Source of the DNA: Sternotherus odoratus
Lineage: Eukaryota > Chordata > Testudines > Kinosternidae
Direction of reading: 5' to 3'
NCBI GenBank assembly: GCA_032164245.1
Contig: JAVMKO010000001.1
Coordinates: forward strand, 81,899,892 to 81,963,891
DNA: 64,000 nt
In this document: in pieces, positions 35,501 to 42,560 of the stretch
Position numbering within the stretch: position 1 is the first letter of the stretch
How the letters are laid out: each line of letters begins with the position of its first letter
The notes under the pieces: generated by a model
Database searches by the model: none
What the model was told of the DNA's origin: nothing
Seen by the model: the letters and a program-made list of their open reading frames with translations, nothing else
Translations under genes and position numbers: made by a program

Positions 35501-38500
35501 CATTACTCTCGCTCATTCCCCTCCTCCCCCCAAAGGAGTCCCCTCCATCCACCCAGACACACTTTAGAGGAAAATGTCCAGTTAGCCCGTTTCAGGCTTG
35601 GGCTCTGTAGCTGTCAGATATATGGGATCGGGCACTAAATCTGCTTTCTCCCTTACCGCTTTGGTCCTCTGCCAAAAGAGACAACATGGCTTTATGATTA
35701 GGGCTAGGTACTGGGAGTCGTGAGACGTGGCTTATATTCCAGTTTCTTTCTTCTGTGACTGCGGGGTAAGTCACTGAATCACTCTGCCTCAGTTTCCCCA
35801 TCTGTAAAATGATAACACATTACCATGTAAAGCAGTATGAGATCCTTTAATGAAAATTTCTGTATAAGTGCAAGGAATTATTTGGATTATTATCAGAGTA
35901 ATTGCCATAAGGTCTTTTATCTCCCTTAACGGTGAAAATTGCATATTAATTCAAATGCATGGCGGGACTTTTCAGTCTCACTAAAGCTGGAGGAAATTTT
36001 TCAACCAAAACTTTTTTGGGGGGAGGGGATGTCAGTCAGTGACACCAAAACTTCATGAATTTGTGTTGGTTTCACCAAATTGTTTTGGGCAACTCTCCTC
36101 CCCGCATCCCACCAAAAAAATCTAAATGTTTTTTGTTTTGACATTTCAAACTGAAAAATTTCAATTTTGGAGTCAAAACTACTTTTTATTTTGAAATTTT
36201 CTTCAGTTTGAAAATACAAAAACTTAAAGAAAAAAAAACACTTAATAAAAAAAAAAATGGTTTCATTTGACCTGAAACTGTTTTTTTTCAATTTTTTTGA
36301 AATTGTCAGCAAACTGAAAAGTCCCTCATTTATCCAGCTGTAAAGCTTGCACTCCTGTCTTCATATTCTGGACAATTCCTCTCTCCCTTCCATTTACCTA
36401 CTGTAATCATGGCAGCTGCCCTCATACCAGTAGTTGCCCTACTCTAAAATCGCGCTACTACAGGTAAGAGGGGCACTAAATGTGATGCTAGCTGCTCTCA
36501 CTACGCTCCTGCCAATTGAGAATATGGCTTTTGTGTGTCTCTTCCTTCCAGACCTTTCTCCCATCCCATCTCATCCAGTGTATCCATAGATTCTCTCTGG
36601 AGTGGGGCTGCCTCATGCAGGTGTGCACGGGGGCACCACATTTCCCCTCCCACTTCCTCTGGTCAAAGAGCAATATCTAAATCCCTCTGTGGAGTGACAT
36701 TTTTTCTTTTCCCCCTTTCCTCAGTTATGGGAGGGTGTACACAGCAGACCCTTATCACGCCCTTGCCCCTGCCGCTAGCTACGGAGTTGGCGCTGTGGTA
36801 AGTACCATTTTCTTTCTAGCCTCCTGCCATCTCTCTCATTCCTACTATGGAAAATAGCTGCCCAGGGCACAGGAGCTGCTAAGTCTCCATCGACCCCCTT
36901 TTCTTTTTAGTCAAGAGGCCTCTCACTGCAAGGAAGCTCTCCAGCTAGGCCATGCCCCCTTGTCTGTATTGCCTGACAGATCTGTTACTGCATTAGGAGA
37001 TGAACAGTGTCTTGTTGTTCTGGTGCTTAGGAGCCGGATGGGGGAGAGCAAAAGGGTGATAGTGTGATTTTATTATTTATATGACCATAGCGCCTCAGAG
37101 CCCTCGTCATGAACTGGGATCACATTGTGCTTGGTGTTGTACAAACAGAGAACTAAAAGATGGTCCCTTCCCTTAGGAGCTTACAGTCTAACCGGACAAC
37201 AGAGAAACAGGGTGGGGGAAGGGGTCTCACACACAATCAGAGTGAACAATGTGTTGGTGGCAAATAGGATGTTAATGCTGTGACTTTTTTTCCTCATTTT
37301 GGTGGGTACAGTTAGGATGGGATAATTAAAAGAAAGGGCAAGTGGGACATTGAAGGGAAGGGAGATGAGGGGAATAGGGAAGGGGAGTAGAGGGGAACAG
37401 AGGTGATGATGAGGCAGAGAGACTGTGAGGGAGGGGGGAGAGCTGGAGCCAAAAGCCAATCAGCACAGGGCGGAAAAAGTCCACTCAGACCTGTAGAAAG
37501 TTCTCCAAGGATGCATCTACCATGCAGTGAAAAACCTGGGTCTCAGAGCCCAGGTCAGCTACTTGGGCTGCAGGGCAATAAAATTGCTGTATAGACGTTT
37601 GGGCTTGGGCTGGAACCTGGTCTGAGACACCCTCCCCCCTTGCAGGGTCTCAGAGCCTGAGCTCCAGCCCAAACCTGAATGTTCTCCACTGCACTTTTAG
37701 AGCCCTGTGAGCCCAAGTCAGCAGACCCGGGAAGCCACAGATCTTTTTTTGCAGTGTAGATGTAACCGTAAGGCCCGAAGGTCTCTGATTTGGCTCTTTC
37801 TGCCCTTAACAAGCCATGCTCTGTAGCTTTCTCCCAAGCCCAGGTGAGGGGGAAGAGCAGAGAGCCATACCTAGGTCCTAGTGCCCCCAGCGTGTGTGGG
37901 CGGTCTCCCAGCACAATTCTGAAGGCAGAGGTACCCCCAGCTGGGCCCCATTTTACACCCTGGCCCCTGCTTTGGCTGCTTCTGCTTCTGTTTCCAGAGA
38001 TGGAGTCTCTGGAAACTTGGCAAAGCTTGAAAGCACAAGACATCCTCTCACCACCACTTACCTTAACTTGAAAAGCTTTGTTGCATGGAAAGAATGTTAA
38101 TTCTTGCGGGGCGGTGAGGTGGAGGGGGAGAGGGCAGAGGTAGAATAAGGTCTTGTCTCTCATGGACCTCAGAGAGCTGCCAATGGAGCTGCTGTTCCTG
38201 GTTCCCCTTGGCACTAACTAGAATGAGGTTGCTGAGGAGCAATGATTGGCAATGTGCAACCTGTCAGCTATGGCGCTCATTGCCACCTTTGGAAGATTTG
38301 CTCAACTCTCCTTTCAATTAACTGGTTGTGAGGCTGTCCCACCTGAGCCGGGTGTCTGTTTTTTCTGACCTTCGCATCGCCCTCTGCCAGTGGTAGATCA
38401 ACACCCGGACACACACTCTCCAATCCCTTTCATGGAGTTTTGGTCATTGCTTTGAATGTTTCTCTCCCCTAGCTCCTAATCCTCTTTTCTTTTCTCCTTT

Positions 38501-38556
38501 AACTTCTGCAGGCGAGTTTATACCGAGGTGGCTACAGCCGATTCGCCCCCTACTGA
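5485..38556 (+). CDS. RBFOX2: RBFOX2, 3' ten coding exons (partial gene)
   Basis: RBFOX2 is a nuclear splicing regulator whose single RRM binds (U)GCAUG and promotes or represses nearby exons depending on position. Ten exons joined at GT-AG sites (5485-5538, 15730-15822, 18545-18605, 20054-20107, 20230-20322, 21426-21558, 27146-27185, 35330-35418, 36725-36797, 38512-38556) give 735 nt, an unbroken 244-residue reading frame plus TGA. Residues 1-50 or so are the RRM second half with RNP1 GFGFVTF. The rest is the Ala/Tyr/Gly-rich C-terminus with an eight-Ala run and terminal RFAPY. RBFOX2 is preferred over RBFOX1 and RBFOX3 because of [34 protein letters not shown] and [19 protein letters not shown]; paralogue choice is from memory of the family. 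Upstream exons, including the first half of the RRM, are outside the window. The neighbouring APOL-like gene agrees with human synteny. Confidence 0.96.
5539..10328 (+). other. RBFOX2 intron, no gene seen
   Basis: First part of the 10.2-kb intron between the 54-nt and 93-nt exons. Only short open frames occur, none with splice phase or family similarity, and no repeat was confidently named here. Confidence 0.6.
10332..10854. mobile_element. TTA-flanked miniature DNA transposon, interrupted by another
   Basis: Ends GGGCTTGCCTAACAAGAAAG and its near-complement CTTTCTTTTGTTAGCAAGGT are inverted repeats, with TTA on both outer sides, a PIF/Harbinger-like target duplication. The middle is displaced by a second element (10470-10730). 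Confidence 0.65.
10470..10730. mobile_element. GGCTATGTCTACAC-family miniature transposon (nested)
   Basis: Starts GGCTATGTCTACACTG after TAA and ends GCATAGACATAG. The interior (ACCACCCCTAACGAGG, GCGCTGTCTACACCAGTGCT) matches a turtle-type repeat I know. It sits inside the 10332-10854 element. Confidence 0.7.
10924..11156. mobile_element. TTA-flanked miniature DNA transposon
   Basis: Inverted ends GGCCTTGTCCACACA and TGTACACAAGCCC with TTA on both sides. Same end type as the elements at 10332 and 12700. Non-coding. Confidence 0.6.
11160..12455 (+). other. RBFOX2 intron, no gene seen
   Basis: No exon or clear repeat. A T-rich tract lies at 11636-11680. The 126-codon open frame on the other strand has no recognisable family or splice context. 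Confidence 0.5.
12463..12545 (+). repeat. Interspersed repeat (GACAAAGTGGGTGAGGTAAT family)
   Basis: Reads GTTGTAGCCGTGTTGGCCCC, GATATTACAGAGACAAAGTG, then TTATTGGACCAACAGAAGTT, a turtle-type repeat. Other copies lie at 53085-53215 and 62055-62150. Confidence 0.65.
12700..12970. mobile_element. Miniature DNA transposon (GGACTTGT ends)
   Basis: Ends GGACTTGTATGTACA and TGTGTATAGACAAGTCC are inverted repeats, flanked by TGA and TAA, a near-matching 3-bp duplication. AT-rich and non-coding. Confidence 0.6.
12975..14270 (+). other. RBFOX2 intron, no gene seen
   Basis: No exon found. It includes an (AAAAC)n-like run near 13525 and otherwise unremarkable sequence. Confidence 0.5.
14368..14469 (+). 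mobile_element. Interspersed repeat, CATAGGTGCTGG ends
   Basis: Begins CATAGGTGCTGG and ends TTGTTCCAACGCCCCTG, which are inverted. The interior has ACAGGGTTTACTGTTTGGTT. A second copy lies inverted at 58587-58721. Probably a small DNA transposon. Confidence 0.55.
14745..15012. repeat. Two old SINE-like fragments, including MIR core
   Basis: First part (TACTGCCTAGGAGCCTGAGT ... GATCTCTGCCCC) matches a family also seen at 37075-37195 and 47640-47710. The second part holds CCCATTTTACAGATGGGAAA, the MIR core. Confidence 0.55.
15013..15215 (-). mobile_element. CR1 LINE 3' fragment
   Basis: GGTTGGAAAGGACCTCAGGA followed by GGTCATCTAGTCCAACACCC and TGCTCAAATCAAGG is the classic CR1 3' region of birds and turtles, read on the reverse strand of the element. 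Confidence 0.85.
15487..15524. repeat. (ATT)n microsatellite
   Basis: An imperfect TTATTATTA run about 200 bases before the RNP1 exon. Confidence 0.8.
15578..15829 (+). promoter_or_regulatory. RBFOX2: Four TGCATG (RBFOX sites) around and inside the splice sites of the RNP1 exon
   Basis: TGCATG occurs at 15578-15583, 15696-15701, 15721-15726 (touching the acceptor CAG) and 15824-15829 (inside the donor). Bound RBFOX protein would cover both splice sites and cause skipping, a negative feedback loop known for mammalian RBFOX genes. Two further hexamers lie downstream in the intron, at 16451-16456 and 17433-17438. Confidence 0.85.
15730..15822 (+). CDS. RBFOX2: RBFOX2 exon, 93 nt, carries RNP1; autoregulated alternative exon
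   Basis: Encodes 31 residues beginning [16 protein letters not shown] and ending GRKIE, including the RNP1 core that contacts RNA. Both ends are phase 0, so skipping it deletes 31 residues in frame. In mammals the homologous exon is skipped under RBFOX control to give an RNA-binding-deficient, dominant-negative form (established knowledge). Here the acceptor reads TGCATGCAG|GG and the donor GAG|GTGCATGT. Both splice sites therefore contain a full RBFOX hexamer, and the donor departs from the GTRAGT consensus. Confidence 0.96.
15823..18544 (+). other. RBFOX2 intron after the RNP1 exon, T/C-rich and repeat-poor
   Basis: Almost free of recognisable interspersed repeats, unlike its neighbours, and with long pyrimidine tracts (16020-16065, 16609-16656, 17090-17200). 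It holds two TGCATG sites (16451, 17433) and the candidate exon at 16664-16737. Such composition suggests a conserved splice-regulatory intron (inference). Confidence 0.5.
16664..16737 (+). other. Candidate unannotated 74-nt poison exon in RBFOX2 intron
   Basis: A long T-rich tract (from about 16609) ends CGATGGTTTAG and is followed by 74 nt and then GCG|GTAAGTG, a strong donor. Spliced after the RNP1 exon it reads six codons and then TGA, so inclusion would truncate the protein. The intron around it is unusually free of recognisable repeats. This is sequence pattern only; it may be a decoy or a conserved intronic element. Confidence 0.35.
18545..18605 (+). CDS. RBFOX2: RBFOX2 exon, 61 nt (end of RRM)
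   Basis: Encodes [20 protein letters not shown] plus the first base of the next Gly. The acceptor is CTTACTTTTAG and the donor is ATG|GTAAGA. It enters in phase 0 and leaves in phase 1. It completes the last RRM strand (IEVNNATA) and starts the C-terminal region. Confidence 0.95.
20054..20107 (+). CDS. RBFOX2: RBFOX2 exon, 54 nt (C-terminal region)
   Basis: Encodes [18 protein letters not shown], with both ends in phase 1. The acceptor is GCTGTTTCAG and the donor is GCAG|GTAGAA. The next intron is only 122 nt, by far the shortest in the window, so this exon and the following one are probably recognised together. Confidence 0.95.
20230..20322 (+). CDS. RBFOX2: RBFOX2 exon, 93 nt (C-terminal region)
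   Basis: Encodes [17 protein letters not shown] through [10 protein letters not shown], split by phase 1 at both ends. The acceptor AAACTAAATTAG has a weak pyrimidine tract and the donor is ATCA|GTAAGT. The segment belongs to the disordered C-terminal region common to RBFOX proteins. Confidence 0.95.
21426..21558 (+). CDS. RBFOX2: RBFOX2 exon, 133 nt (C-terminal region, RGRGR)
   Basis: Encodes [20 protein letters not shown], then [20 protein letters not shown] and AYP. It enters in phase 1 and leaves in phase 2 (CCAGG|GTAAGC). The TAATTAAAF and [16 protein letters not shown] stretches separate RBFOX2 from RBFOX1. The Arg/Gly stretch is of the kind that is often methylated in RNA-binding proteins (general knowledge, not tested here). 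Confidence 0.95.
21559..23845 (+). other. RBFOX2 intron, no gene seen
   Basis: First part of the intron between the 133-nt and 40-nt exons. No exon, no named repeat, and no counterpart of the 43-nt muscle-type exon by eye. Confidence 0.5.
23850..23985. repeat. Turtle-type interspersed repeat (GGTCCATTTAGCCCAATATC)
   Basis: Holds ATTGCCAGACTGGATCACGC, GGTCCATTTAGCCCAATATC and CTGTCTCTGATAGTAGTCAG. The same family appears at 60220-60450. Confidence 0.6.
23999..25002 (+). mobile_element. CR1/L3-type LINE 3' part, interrupted near its end
   Basis: Decayed reverse transcriptase 3' coding region and tail: GGAAGGCTGTGAACGAGAAA, then CAGCAGACAAAGGCATAATA, then AGGAGGTCGGAAAC and CTGGCCTTAAAATATATGAA. 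Between about 24729 and 24858 the LINE match is lost and returns at GGAAGTCTTTCTAGAAGACA, so a short insertion seems to sit there. Confidence 0.65.
24636..24665 (+). repeat. G-rich run, quadruplex-capable
   Basis: Reads GGGTGGGTGGGGGTGGGG and continues in G; at least five G-tracts of three or more within 30 bases, inside the LINE fragment. Confidence 0.7.
25050..26500 (+). other. RBFOX2 intron, no gene seen
   Basis: No exon supported. An 18-base micro-exon-like unit sits at 25886-25903 but would bring an in-frame stop. Confidence 0.45.
26883..26929 (-). repeat. C-runs (G-runs on the other strand) upstream of the 40-nt exon
   Basis: A run of 14 C, then after CATACTGTCC two runs of seven C divided by A. 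Quadruplex-capable on the minus DNA strand, about 220-260 bases before the alternative exon. Confidence 0.7.
27146..27185 (+). CDS. RBFOX2: RBFOX2 exon, 40 nt (B40-type alternative exon)
   Basis: Encodes [13 protein letters not shown] after completing a Gly codon (phase 2 in, phase 0 out). By length and sequence it is the 40-nt exon called B40 (brain-type) in mammalian RBFOX genes, where it is used as an alternative to a 43-nt muscle-type exon. The acceptor follows a long T/G-rich tract (TTTTTG repeats) and GGATTTTCTGCAG. The donor is TAT|GTAAGT. A cluster of GCATG motifs lies upstream. Confidence 0.94.
27361..28652 (+). other. RBFOX2 intron, no gene seen
   Basis: Start of the 8.1-kb intron after the 40-nt exon. 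No exon found. A CA-rich tract lies near 28475-28525. Confidence 0.5.
28661..28968. mobile_element. hAT-type miniature transposon (308 bp)
   Basis: Ends CAGGGGTAGGCAACCT and AAGTTGCTGACCCCTG, flanked by CTCTAGTT and CTCTAGTC (7 of 8 match). The interior has GCCCGGGTCCTGGCCACCAG. Confidence 0.85.
29557..29679 (-). mobile_element. TAGGGTGACCAGA-family miniature transposon, copy 1
   Basis: Starts TAGGGTGACCAGACAG and ends CATCTGGTCAGCATA. The interior has CCCCAAAATCGGGACTGTTC. Same family as 57129-57250 and 63467-63589. Confidence 0.75.
29680..35329 (+). other. RBFOX2 intron, no gene seen
   Basis: Rest of the intron before the poly-alanine exon. No exon was supported and few repeats were recognised. 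A TGCATG at 32724 and an exon-like acceptor at 32808 (TTGTTGTGCAG) stand in a repeat-poor stretch, but no good donor follows. A GT microsatellite lies at 35254-35273. Confidence 0.5.
35330..35418 (+). CDS. RBFOX2: RBFOX2 exon, 89 nt (poly-alanine)
   Basis: Encodes [18 protein letters not shown] followed by eight Ala and YSDG, with phase 0 in and phase 2 out. The acceptor is TTTTCTCCTGCAG. The donor is placed at GATGG|GTACGT because only this keeps the frame into the next exon; a second GT four bases on (GTAAGG) would shift the frame. The GCN run is a potential site of length variation. Confidence 0.94.
35765..35890. repeat. MIR-type SINE fragment
   Basis: CTCAGTTTCCCCATCTGTAA followed by AATGATAACA, the MIR core on one strand. 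Confidence 0.7.
35895..36724 (+). other. RBFOX2 intron, no gene seen
   Basis: Includes AT-rich sequence at 36100-36300 with A and T runs around TTTTGAAATTTTC, probably an old repeat or simple sequence. No exon. Confidence 0.45.
36725..36797 (+). CDS. RBFOX2: RBFOX2 exon, 73 nt (C-terminal region)
   Basis: Encodes [18 protein letters not shown] then YGVGAV, with phase 2 in and phase 0 out. The acceptor is CCCTTTCCTCAG and the donor is GTG|GTAAGT. The HALAPAAS wording and absence of a further HAL insertion fit RBFOX2. Confidence 0.95.
37075..37195. repeat. SINE-like fragment (GGGATCACATTGTGCTTGGT)
   Basis: Holds CACATTGTGCTTGGTGTTGT followed by ACAAACAGAGAAC and GAGCTTACAGTCTAAC. Same family as the first part of 14745-15012. 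Confidence 0.55.
37509..37767. mobile_element. Miniature DNA transposon (GGATGCATCTAC ends)
   Basis: Ends GGATGCATCTACCATGCA and TGCAGTGTAGATGTAACC are inverted. The GC-rich interior includes GGGCTTGGGCTGGAACCTGG. It carries part of the 219-codon minus-strand open frame at 37555-38214, which is therefore not a gene. Confidence 0.7.
38512..38556 (+). CDS. RBFOX2: RBFOX2 terminal coding exon
   Basis: Encodes [14 protein letters not shown] and TGA (38554-38556). The acceptor is TTTAACTTCTGCAG. The RFAPY C-terminus is common to RBFOX proteins and works as a nuclear localisation or transportin-type signal (family knowledge). The exon runs on into a long 3' UTR. Confidence 0.96.
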   Translation, partial: ASLYRGGYSRFAPY

Positions 38557-41500
38557 AGTGACGTGAGCCCCTGCAAGTGGGACAGCCCCCCCAGTTCATG
38601 AGGCCTGGCTATTGCAATATTTACTAGTAGAGGAACTCTATAGCAAGATGAGGAGGAAAAACAAAAAAACAAAAGAGAAAATACTTTTTTATACCTCACT
38701 ATGTTCTTTGAATATGTATTTTTCCTTTAAATTTCTGCCTTTAATTCTTTTGTTCCAAAGATTGTGCTTTTTTTTTGTTGGTTTTTTTTTGTTTAACTGT
38801 GGTAAAAAAAATAATGCATTTCCGTGTCTGTATGTTGGTGCATAGCTTATCCTACCAATCACGGAAGAGGCAATTAATGATAAGGAAAGATGTTAGGAAC
38901 CAATATCATGCAATTAATCGTGGACAAAGTTACTTACCTGGGTCTGGTGCTTGGCACCTGTGAGACAGGAGGATGTGAGGGAGAGCCTCTTCCTGCTGTG
39001 TTTCTACTCTTTAGAGGGATGTATTGATTGGCTGTGACTGGAACCCACATGCTGGTGAGAAATAGTTGTTCATATTTGAAAAGGGGAGATGCAGAGACCT
39101 CCAGCATTTTATCACCATCCGGCATTCCCACACTTGGAACGGTTTCAGCAGTATCAGGACTGTATAGTTGGCAAGAGAAGATTCCCCAAACTTGCCCAAA
39201 GACTTGGGCTATTAACTTCAGTAGAGGACGAGACTTTGAAATGAATTCTTGATCTCTCTTCCGCCTATTTGATTGTTGTCCACTCCTGGACTGTAATTGT
39301 CCTTCCTCTGCTTTCTACGGTCCTTCTCCTTTACTGCCCCTCTTTTTCCCTTCTTTCCTTGAGGATTGGTTGGGTGCAAAGGTGGGCCAGTAACGGCAGA
39401 GCTTGTGGCAATGGTTGAGAGTGCTTGTGTCTCGGACATCGAGGGGTGATTAGATTTATCGAGTGTTTGCAGCTTTCTGGGGAAGGAAGCTGAGTTGCTC
39501 TGAGGTTCAGCATTCAAGGTCCCTCTCCCTAATTCACCATGAGCCACTTAGGCATTGCTGCAAATACATCACTAAAGTAGTGTGAAGACAAAAAATGAGT
39601 CATGGATCAGCTGCAGAGGGACAGGGGAGTGTGTATGAGTGTGTTTTATTTCAGAACACTGTTCCTGAAGTGATTTTGGATAGCTCAAATGTCTGGAGGC
39701 AGGCAGAAGCCGTTTGTACAAGCTCTGAAGTCATAGGAACCTCCCATCTGCTAGATCTATTTGATGCCCTTAAATATTTAATCTAGAGCTCCAGGAGGCA
39801 TTCGCCAACCCTCTCAGTATCCTGCAAAGAGCACCTGGACTGCTCAGTCCACATTTACACTACAAACTGCAAAGCAGAGAGACTATTTAGAAGGGCTCCA
39901 TGGCTCCCAAGGCCATCTTCCTTCTGCTCTTGTAACTAGAGTGATTCTTCTATTTTAAAAAGCAGGCATTTTTTATAGGTTGCTGCAAGGAGTAGCACTG
40001 TGGCAGGGAGTTGTTGCTGTCAACATACAAGCTTGATTTTAGAACTCAGAGGAATAGTCTCCCCTCCAGTTGTTAGTTATTGCCGTGCTCCCAGCAACTC
40101 ATGCAATCAAAGGCAGATTCTCTGACGCTTTATCTAACCCTAGACACTAGAGAAGCACAATTCCATTTGGCTCCTTTGTCTAGCTGATTTGGTACGGGGG
40201 TGACTTTTCACTCCCCGAAGGGCTGTGTGGGGCGTGGATTTGTAGCTAGAGCCTTTCAACTCCTGCCACCCATACACTTGCTTCTCTGTCAACAGTTGAT
40301 ATCGGCATAGGAAATCATATGCGTTGAACTTTAAGCATTGTAAGTGAGCAGGGCTGTCTGGGAGGTGCACTGACCCAGCCATGCACAAGACACACCTTTG
40401 CTCTTCCCCTCAGCGCACGTCCTCCCTGTGCCTGGCAGGGAGGAGGTGCCTGAAATGGGAAGGATCGGGGAGACATTAGTTAAGCTAGAGACCCTAAAGC
40501 TATTGATTCTATGGAAGAATAGCTGGAACAAGGGGACACCAAGCTGCCAGCCTTTAGGCCACGTTTTTCTTTTTCTTTTTTCCCCCCCAAGCCAAAGTTT
40601 GGTTTGTTGCAGTTATGACAATTTTTGTTGTTTGTATATAAATATTTTAGTTAGATTGAAAACGGGGGTGGGAGGGTGGGGTGTTGGGGCTTTCACAAAA
40701 TCAAGGAAATGAGGGGACGGTGGGATCTTTGGCTTTTACTGGTTGAGTGGGAATTTTTTTTTTTTCCAGTAGAACTTCTCGTGTCATATTGAAGAAAAGC
40801 CAATTTCCATCACGTGGCAGAGGGGGGTGAGAGACTCCTTTCTGGAGCTGAGACGCAGCAAAAGCCTCAAATGGAGTTCATCATAGCCACACCTAGGGTG
40901 GAGGGGGAGGTGAAGACAGGATGTCTCTTCCTTTACTCTCAGGAAGGAGAAGTAGCTGGTGGGAGAGGATGAGGGGCCACAGCGTGCTTAGCGCTGCAGT
41001 GGCAGCAGCTTGAGCTTCGTCCCCTTTCATGTGTCTCAGTCCAGCTGGTTCTGACTGTAGCTTCTGAAAGGTCAAGCTCCACTTTCTCAAGAGACCTCCT
41101 GCACCATGGCAGCGCAGCACATGGTTGAGTTGCCCCCTGGCTTCTCCATCTGTAGGGAAGGCTGAGCACGTTTCTGCTTTTAAGTAGGGTCTGTGCTTGG
41201 CACACACAACCCCGCTTAGTGTTGAGAATCTGGGTTCTCGTCACATGAGTACCTGGTTTTCGCAGAGAGTGGGTCACCTAATGCTTTAGCACCTACTCTT
41301 ACCAACTCCTGATCCACAAAGGCCAGGCCTCTAACGCTTCAGTGCGGGCTGCCCTGATCTATTAATCATTGTTCTAGGCCCCTCAGTTCTGTAGCACCTG
41401 GGTTTCCCTAATTCCTGCTCCATGGTGGCCTGCTGACTACAGGAGTTGGTTCTGTCATTTTAGACATTTACCGTCCATACAGTCCAAGTGATACTTTCCA

Positions 41501-41919
41501 AAACCAAGACTTCCCAGGCAGCTTTTACCACAGCTGGATTTTTGCAGCAGGGTCGCTCCTATGAATTCGGTGCCATGGCAAGCGAGAGCCCTTCATCCCT
41601 CTTGGCAAACACAATGACTCTGATTCCACAGATGACATTGAATGAATTGGCTCATGATACGAAAGACCTATTTCCATTCAGATTAGCCAGGCCATGGCTG
41701 TATCAATCTTTGAAGTATCCATTGTCCCAAAGATTGAGGAAGGCCTATATCTCCCTATGCAGAATTAATTGTACTCAGGCTTTTTACAGGGATATGGGGA
41801 ATGGGGGTAGAAATGGGGCAGGCTTTTGTCACTGAGAACATCTAATACTTTTGCCCTGTAATGATTAGTGTTCAAGAATTTCTCTCACATAGGACATGGC
41901 TCAGGTCCTTAGCCACTTA

Positions 41920-42192
41920 GGTCTGGTCTGTCCTCCCCTCCCAAACCCCCCATTTGTACCAGTATAACTAGTTTGGTTAGAGGGGTGATTTTAATGATAT
42001 TGTTATACTGGTACAATCCTAATGTGAGTGCTGTTATACTGGTGCATTATACCAGTACAGCTTATTCCCCTTTCCTTATATCAGTAAAAAGCACCTATAT
42101 ATACATAATTGCATCCACACTAGGGGTGTTGTGTGATTTTTAACTACACTGGCGTAGGTAAAGCAGTACAACTTTTGTGCGTAGACAAGCCC
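41920..42192. mobile_element. Miniature DNA transposon inside the RBFOX2 3' UTR
   Basis: Starts GGTCTGGTCTGTCC after TTA and ends GTAGACAAGCCC before TGA. The interior has repeated TATACTGGTACA-type motifs and GCATCCACACTAGGGG. Turtle-type family. Confidence 0.65.
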
Positions 42193-42334
42193 TGAGTGTA
42201 CCAATTACCATCTTATTACCAGCCATCCGTAAGGCAGACAGTCATGGAGGTCCTGTCTACCATAGAATTCAACCATGTTAGCCAAAGCAGTGCTTTTAAA
42301 TTATATTCATTCTTAGACAGCCCATTGCTATGGG

Positions 42335-42560
42335 GACAGTAGTGTGGTCCAGTGGGATGGAGCACTAGGCTGGGAGTGGAAGACCTTATGTTCTAGTCTA
42401 GGTTTTACCAATGATCTTGGGCAGGTCAGCTCACCTCTCTGTGCTTCAGTTTTCTCCATCCACAAAGCGGAGATTGTGATACTTTATCCTCCTTTTGTGA
42501 AGCCCTTTGACACCTATGGATGAAAAGTTCTACATGGGATCTAAGTAATGTCTCAAATCC
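42335..42560 (+). repeat. MIR-type SINE inside the RBFOX2 3' UTR
   Basis: GTGTGGTCCAGTGGGATGGA, then CTGGGAGTGGAAGACC, then CTCTGTGCTTCAGTTTTCTC with ATCCACAAAG: the MIR body in order. Confidence 0.7.

Noticed and set aside
37555..38214. 219-codon open frame on the minus strand
   Set aside because: Its distal part lies in a miniature transposon (37509-37767), it sits in an RBFOX2 intron, and the protein has no recognisable domain or coding bias.
41488..41835. 115-codon open frame in the RBFOX2 3' UTR
   Set aside because: No family similarity, no splice context, and it lies within the untranslated region.
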